Notes under the pieces: generated by a model
What the model saw: only the letters and a program-made list of their open reading frames with translations
Told to the model about the DNA's origin: nothing
Databases searched by the model: none
Shown here: positions 60,593-64,000 of the stretch, piece by piece
Position numbering within the stretch: position 1 is the first letter of the stretch
Layout of the letters: every line of letters begins with the position of its first letter
Origin: Streptomyces sclerotialus
GTDB lineage: Bacteria > Actinomycetota > Actinomycetes > Streptomycetales > Streptomycetaceae
DNA length: 64,000 nucleotides
Assembly (NCBI RefSeq): GCF_040907265.1
Contig: NZ_JBFOHP010000002.1
Coordinates: 62,001-126,000, forward strand
Direction of reading: 5' to 3'
Position numbers and translations under genes: made by a program

Positions 60593-61318
60593 ATGACGAC
60601 GGTCACCACGCGCACGGTCGAATACCCGGCCGACGGCGTCACGATGATCGGGCACCTCGCGCTCCCCGCCGGTGTCGACCGCCGGCCCGCAGTCCTGATC
60701 GGGCCTGAGGGGCCGGGCCTGAACGACTTCCAGCGCCGCCGGGCCGACGCCCTCGCCGAACTCGGGTACGTGGCCCTGGCCTTCGACCTCCATGGCGGGC
60801 GTTGGTTCACCGATCCACAGGAAATGCTGGCGCGCGTGCAACCCCTGCTCGCCGACCCAGACCGGATGCGGGGCATCGGCCACGCGGCACTCGATGTGCT
60901 GCGTGCCGAACCGCGGACCGACCCCGACCGGATCGCAGCTATCGGCTACGGCACCGGGGGCGCCATCGCGCTGGAACTCGGGCGCGATGGCGTCAACCTA
61001 CGCGCGATCGGGACAGTCAACGCACTGACTACGGGCCGACCGGGCGAGGCGGCGCGCATCCGTTGTCCCGTGTGGGCCGGGGTCGGCTCGGAGGACCCGA
61101 TCATGCCCGCCGAGCAACGGGCCGCCTTCGCCGCCGAGATGCAGGCCGCGGGCGTCGACTGGCGCCTCGTGGTCTACGGCGGAGCCCTGCACGCCTTCCA
61201 CCATCCGCCGGTCGACCAAACCGTGCTCCCCGGCGTCGGCTACCACCCGCAGCACGCACAGCGAGCCTGGCGCGACATCGTCGCCCTGCTCGCCGAGTGC
61301 CTCTCCGTAACGGAGTGA
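60593..61318 (+). CDS. Dienelactone-hydrolase-family protein lacking the usual nucleophile
   Basis: The protein has 241 residues with the DLH alpha/beta fold: GHLALPAGVDRRPAVLIGPE, ADALAELGYVALAFDLHGGR, VWAGVGSEDPIMPAEQRAAF and YGGALHAFHHPPVD with a late His. At the nucleophile elbow the sequence is IAAIGYGTGGAIALELGRDG; the residue where classical members have Cys or Ser (GYCFGG) is Gly. The protein may be non-hydrolytic, or use the adjacent Thr. The ATG at 60593 follows directly after a decayed region. No operon partner is visible. Confidence 0.82.
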   Translation: MTTVTTRTVEYPADGVTMIGHLALPAGVDRRPAVLIGPEGPGLNDFQRRRADALAELGYVALAFDLHGGRWFTDPQEMLARVQPLLADPDRMRGIGHAALDVLRAEPRTDPDRIAAIGYGTGGAIALELGRDGVNLRAIGTVNALTTGRPGEAARIRCPVWAGVGSEDPIMPAEQRAAFAAEMQAAGVDWRLVVYGGALHAFHHPPVDQTVLPGVGYHPQHAQRAWRDIVALLAECLSVTE

Positions 61319-61691
61319 GCTGGAGCGTCAAGACTGCCATCGTCACGACACGCCACGTCACGACACGACACGTCAGCGGAGAAAGTGGCACACACGGAGC
61401 CTGAGAACCTACACCTACATCTACACCGTGCCGTCAGTCCTGTGCCCTGTCGACGAAGCAGGCAGTAGTGCCTTTGCGAGGCGATGGCGACGGCGACGGC
61501 GACGGCGACGGTAAGGGTGATGGTGGTAGTGGCAGTCGGGCCGTTGCGGTGCTTCTCGGCACGGAGGTCGACATCGCCGGCGCGCGGGGTTCCGACTATA
61601 GGCGTCTTCGCGGTGCGCGTGATGGTGGTACCGACCTGCACCAGCCTTCTCTTTCGGATCACTCTCACGGGCGTGCGATAGGTTGCCCGCC
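61319..61691. other. Intergenic region with 5-6 bp arrays
   Basis: ACGACACGTC-type repeats lie near 61345-61375 and GGCGAC is repeated four times at 61486-61511. Open frames here translate the arrays and are not called. Confidence 0.55.
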
Positions 61692-62240
61692 ATGACCGGA
61701 CTTTGGACTGCCGCTTGGCCGCCTGCCCCGATAAGGACCGAACGGCTCGTGCTCCGCGAGTCCGAGGCCCGAGACCGTGCGGCGTTCATCGAGCTGTTCG
61801 CATCACCAGAGGTGGGCACCTACATCGGTGGGGCTCGACCGCGTGCTGAGCTCGAGCGTGTGGTACCTGAGGTGCCCGGGCGGCGCCCTGGCCTTTTCGT
61901 GATCGATCTCGACGGAGCGATGATCGGCATGATTACGCTCGATCGGCGCGATGCGGGGCGTCCGGGTCATGTCCGTCCGGATGCCGGGGAGGTGGAGCTC
62001 GGTTACGTGTTCCTGCCGGAGGCGTGGGGATGTGGGTACGCCGCCGAGGCGTGCGCAGCGGCGCTCGGCTGGTTCGCAGACGCGCTCCCCAGCGAGCCGG
62101 TGGTGCTCTGCACTCAGACCGCCAACGACCGTGCGATGCGCCTCGCGGCAAAGCTGGGATTCACCGAGGTCCAGCGATTCGAGGAGTACGGCGCCGAGCA
62201 GTGGTTCGGCGTGTGGTCCTCGCTCGCGCCGTCCGGTTGA
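61692..62240 (+). CDS. GNAT-family N-acetyltransferase
   Basis: The protein has 182 residues. RTERLVLRESEARDRAAFIE starts the fold, FVIDLDGAMIGMITLDRRDA is the central strand pair, and LGYVFLPEAWGCGYAAEACA carries the acetyl-CoA loop (W-G-C-G-Y-A). TANDRAMRLAAKLGFTEVQR ends the domain. The RimJ-like subgroup acetylates N-termini or small amines. ATG 61692 fits the family start better than TTG 61683. It is a single gene. Confidence 0.9.
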   Translation: MTGLWTAAWPPAPIRTERLVLRESEARDRAAFIELFASPEVGTYIGGARPRAELERVVPEVPGRRPGLFVIDLDGAMIGMITLDRRDAGRPGHVRPDAGEVELGYVFLPEAWGCGYAAEACAAALGWFADALPSEPVVLCTQTANDRAMRLAAKLGFTEVQRFEEYGAEQWFGVWSSLAPSG

Positions 62241-63210
62241 GCAAGGTCGTTCTCTTCGGGGCGCGTGGCGGAGTAGCCCTGGTATTCCTCGGTAGTCCTT
62301 GGTATTCCTCGGTAGTTTCTTGGTTTCCTCTTCGGTTTCCGCTACATGCGACCTGCGAACGTCGCTGAAGGCCGACCAACTGCTGCTTGGCCGAAGGAGG
62401 GTCGGCTCGGAGCGCTGGGCCGTCAACCAGACAGCCAGTACACCTCCGTAGCTCTTCCCCGGTGAAGACCCCGCGCGTCCGATCCGGTCCAAAACCTCAG
62501 CATCTAGCTGAATCACGCGTGCAGCATCCTCCACGGATTCGAACAGCGACCAACAGTGTTTTCGGCTTGACGAGGCCCCGCCCTTCAACGCTCTGGCGTT
62601 ACCGGCCCGAGGCGCCGTCCGGTTCCTCAGGATGGCTGACTACAGCGTCATTCCGCGGGCGGACGCGGATCGCGGAGGCGTTCACCACCGAGGAAGTTCA
62701 CCCGATGGACTGCTACTTTGCGGCGGACAATCCGGGTGCGGGCCGCCTGGTTGTGTTCGAAGCCCGGCTCGTTACGGCCAACAACGGCACGGTGGGTGTG
62801 GCTGGTGCAGCAGCTGCAGCGCGCTAGCGAGCCTGGGCGCCGAGTGATGGGCTGCGTGACCGACTCGATGACGCCGGAAGTCCGACGATGTCAGCGATGT
62901 CTCCAGCGCCGTCGATTACATCAGCGGAACCCGGGCTACGAGATGAGCTCCGCGGCTACCAGCCGACGAGCGCTCGCTGGCCGCCACGGGGTGAATGTGC
63001 CGGTCGCGGGACTCAGTTAGTGGCTGTTCCGCGCGAGTCCGCGTCCGCGTCCGCTCCGCTCCGCTCCGCTGGGACTCTGGCGGTGGTACTGCTCGCGCAC
63101 TGTGTGCTTCATGTGTTCCCGGTCTTCCCCTGGGCTCAGCAACCCGTTTACGCTCGAACCGTTTCAGGGTCAAGTGATCTGCCTGCTCCCGGCACAGTGA
63201 GGCGGCTTCC
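62241..63210. other. Long intergenic region with repeats and unassigned frames
   Basis: A 20-bp unit (GGTATTCCTCGGTAGTCCTT) is doubled with a decayed third copy at 62281-62340. A minus-strand frame near 62430-62570 reads FESVEDAARVIQLDAEVLDR then SYGGVLAVWL, and a plus-strand frame near 62655-62824 reads FTTEEVHPMDCYFAADNPGA. Both look like gene pieces without recognisable family. CGCGTCCGCGTCC and CGCTC repeats lie at 63038-63073. Confidence 0.4.
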
Positions 63211-63912
63211 ATGCCTGGATGGATGGACTTGGTTTACACCACGGCCGGTGGTGTCATCGGTGCTGCGGTGACCAACTACCTCTCCATGAACCAGGAACGC
63301 CGGCAGCTGCGCGCAGCTGTCATGCAACAGCTTCTCCGTGTCGCAGCGGTACGCGACAGTACGTGCGACATCGTGCCGAGCCGGAGCGCAAGCCGGTCGC
63401 GGTTCTCAACCGGGGCACACTCGCTTGCCTCGGCGCGTTTCGGCGTCACGGTGGTTCTGGAGGACGGCCGTGACGCCCAGCACGCCCAGCGGGAAGCGAT
63501 CTCAGATCTTGTGGTGGCCGCGCTCTCGGCCGGCATACCCCGTACGGTCCTGGACTTCGCCGGAGGCGGCGAGGAACGTGCTTTGCAATGTGAGGCCATC
63601 AGACTGATTGATCTCCGCCTTGGCGGCGTCTTGGGTAGCTCCCTTGAACAGCTCATGACGCAGTGTGAGGAATATCGGCAAGCAACTGGCCAACACCTGC
63701 TCCGGGCCCTGTGGCATCCATGGCAAACACGGTTTCGGATGCGCGCACGCCTTCGCGCGTTGCGTCGGGACGTCGACGCGCTCCATCGCAGACAAGAAGC
63801 GGCAATGTCCGTACTGGCTCAGCCGACACATCGCGATGCCCTCGCCCAGCGACTCGGTCGCCTGTCAGATCAGGACGCGCAACGCATCGACAACCCAGGA
63901 CCCACGGCATAG
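63211..63912 (+). CDS. Membrane-anchored helical protein of unknown function
   Basis: The protein has 233 residues. A short hydrophobic N-terminus (LVYTTAGGVIGAAVTNYLSM, about residues 7-26) is followed by a helical, Arg-rich cytosolic region (ERRQLRAAVMQQLLRVAAVR, QHAQREAISDLVVAALSAGI, LRALRRDVDALHRRQEAAMS). The layout resembles small single-pass Streptomyces proteins with a coiled cytosolic part. Starts at 63211 or 63223 are possible. No family is recognised. It is the last gene in the window; the final 90 bp hold nothing identifiable. Confidence 0.6.
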   Translation: MPGWMDLVYTTAGGVIGAAVTNYLSMNQERRQLRAAVMQQLLRVAAVRDSTCDIVPSRSASRSRFSTGAHSLASARFGVTVVLEDGRDAQHAQREAISDLVVAALSAGIPRTVLDFAGGGEERALQCEAIRLIDLRLGGVLGSSLEQLMTQCEEYRQATGQHLLRALWHPWQTRFRMRARLRALRRDVDALHRRQEAAMSVLAQPTHRDALAQRLGRLSDQDAQRIDNPGPTA

Positions 63913-64000
63913 GAAGTGCCGCCCGGCATCGTCCAGAACCATCGCGTAAGGCCACTACGGACGCTTTCGCTCAGCTCCAGCCACCGTCCGCGCGGCGGAT

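Noticed and set aside
1..64000. tRNA, rRNA or riboswitch genes
   Set aside because: No cloverleaf with conserved TTCGA-type loop, no rRNA-like conserved stretch and no recognisable riboswitch core was found by eye; a dedicated covariance search could still find small RNAs.
1..64000. A specialised-metabolite gene cluster
   Set aside because: The methyltransferases, oxidoreductases and regulators are scattered and separated by decayed DNA; no synthase, synthetase or core peptide is present.

Overview
The window reads as a stretch of a Streptomyces-type actinomycete chromosome. The base composition is very GC-rich and the genes show strong third-position G/C. The gene families also fit: GAF-ANTAR regulators, mycothiol-dependent isomerase-like proteins, F420/LLM-type oxidoreductases, an ECF42-type sigma factor with its DGPF partner, DUF6313, DUF7691 and DUF6461-like proteins, and many MerR, TetR and XRE regulators. 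No rRNA, tRNA, CRISPR array or recognisable biosynthetic cluster was seen. Gene density is low for this group, and the space between genes is filled with decayed genes, IS remnants and short tandem repeats, as expected for an accessory chromosome arm.

Layout. 0-9.3 kb: GAF-ANTAR genes, a MerR-isomerase fusion, an azlC-azlD exporter divergent from an XRE-cupin regulator, a GNAT, small membrane and secreted proteins, and a xanthine-dehydrogenase-like pseudogene. 9.3-16 kb: a TetR/hydrolase pair with a CCTAGG operator, a cupin, a decayed lipoprotein copy, and IS5-type remnants. 16-21 kb: a secreted phosphatase/nuclease-fold protein and a copper amine oxidase split over two overlapping genes. 21-27 kb: TetR, NADP-binding reductase and nitroreductase, then a small two-repeat secreted protein. 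27-34 kb: an ankyrin protein, a LuxR regulator, a BBE-type flavoenzyme preceded by an eight-copy 19-bp array, an esterase and an Imm21-like protein. 34-42 kb: a frameshifted tail-tube-like lipoprotein, a dead IS5, an LLM oxidoreductase divergent from TetR over twin operators, and a large membrane TIR-WD40 protein. 42-48 kb: a MerR/VOC unit, PlsC, DUF6313, and Rrf2 divergent from an SDR. 49-64 kb: the ECF42/DGPF pair, DUF7691, DinB, methyltransferase, DUF4760-like, PPOX-fold, RibD-like, DLH-like and GNAT genes, separated by pseudogenes that include an integrase remnant.

Most regulators sit beside their likely targets: XRE-cupin/azl, TetR/hydrolase, TetR/LLM, MerR/VOC, Rrf2/SDR and sigma/DGPF. 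In several cases the operator can be read directly. Two MerR promoters 40 kb apart share the same geometry and predict leaderless transcripts.

The most unusual signal is not one gene. More than 40 separate short tandem arrays, each built from a different local unit of 6 to 30 bp, lie in intergenic DNA, at start codons and in protein linkers. In three decayed genes the array or duplication is an insertion into otherwise recognisable coding sequence. This suggests that a local copy-and-paste or slippage process has shaped the whole region. All assignments come from reading the sequence and from general family knowledge; no searches were run.
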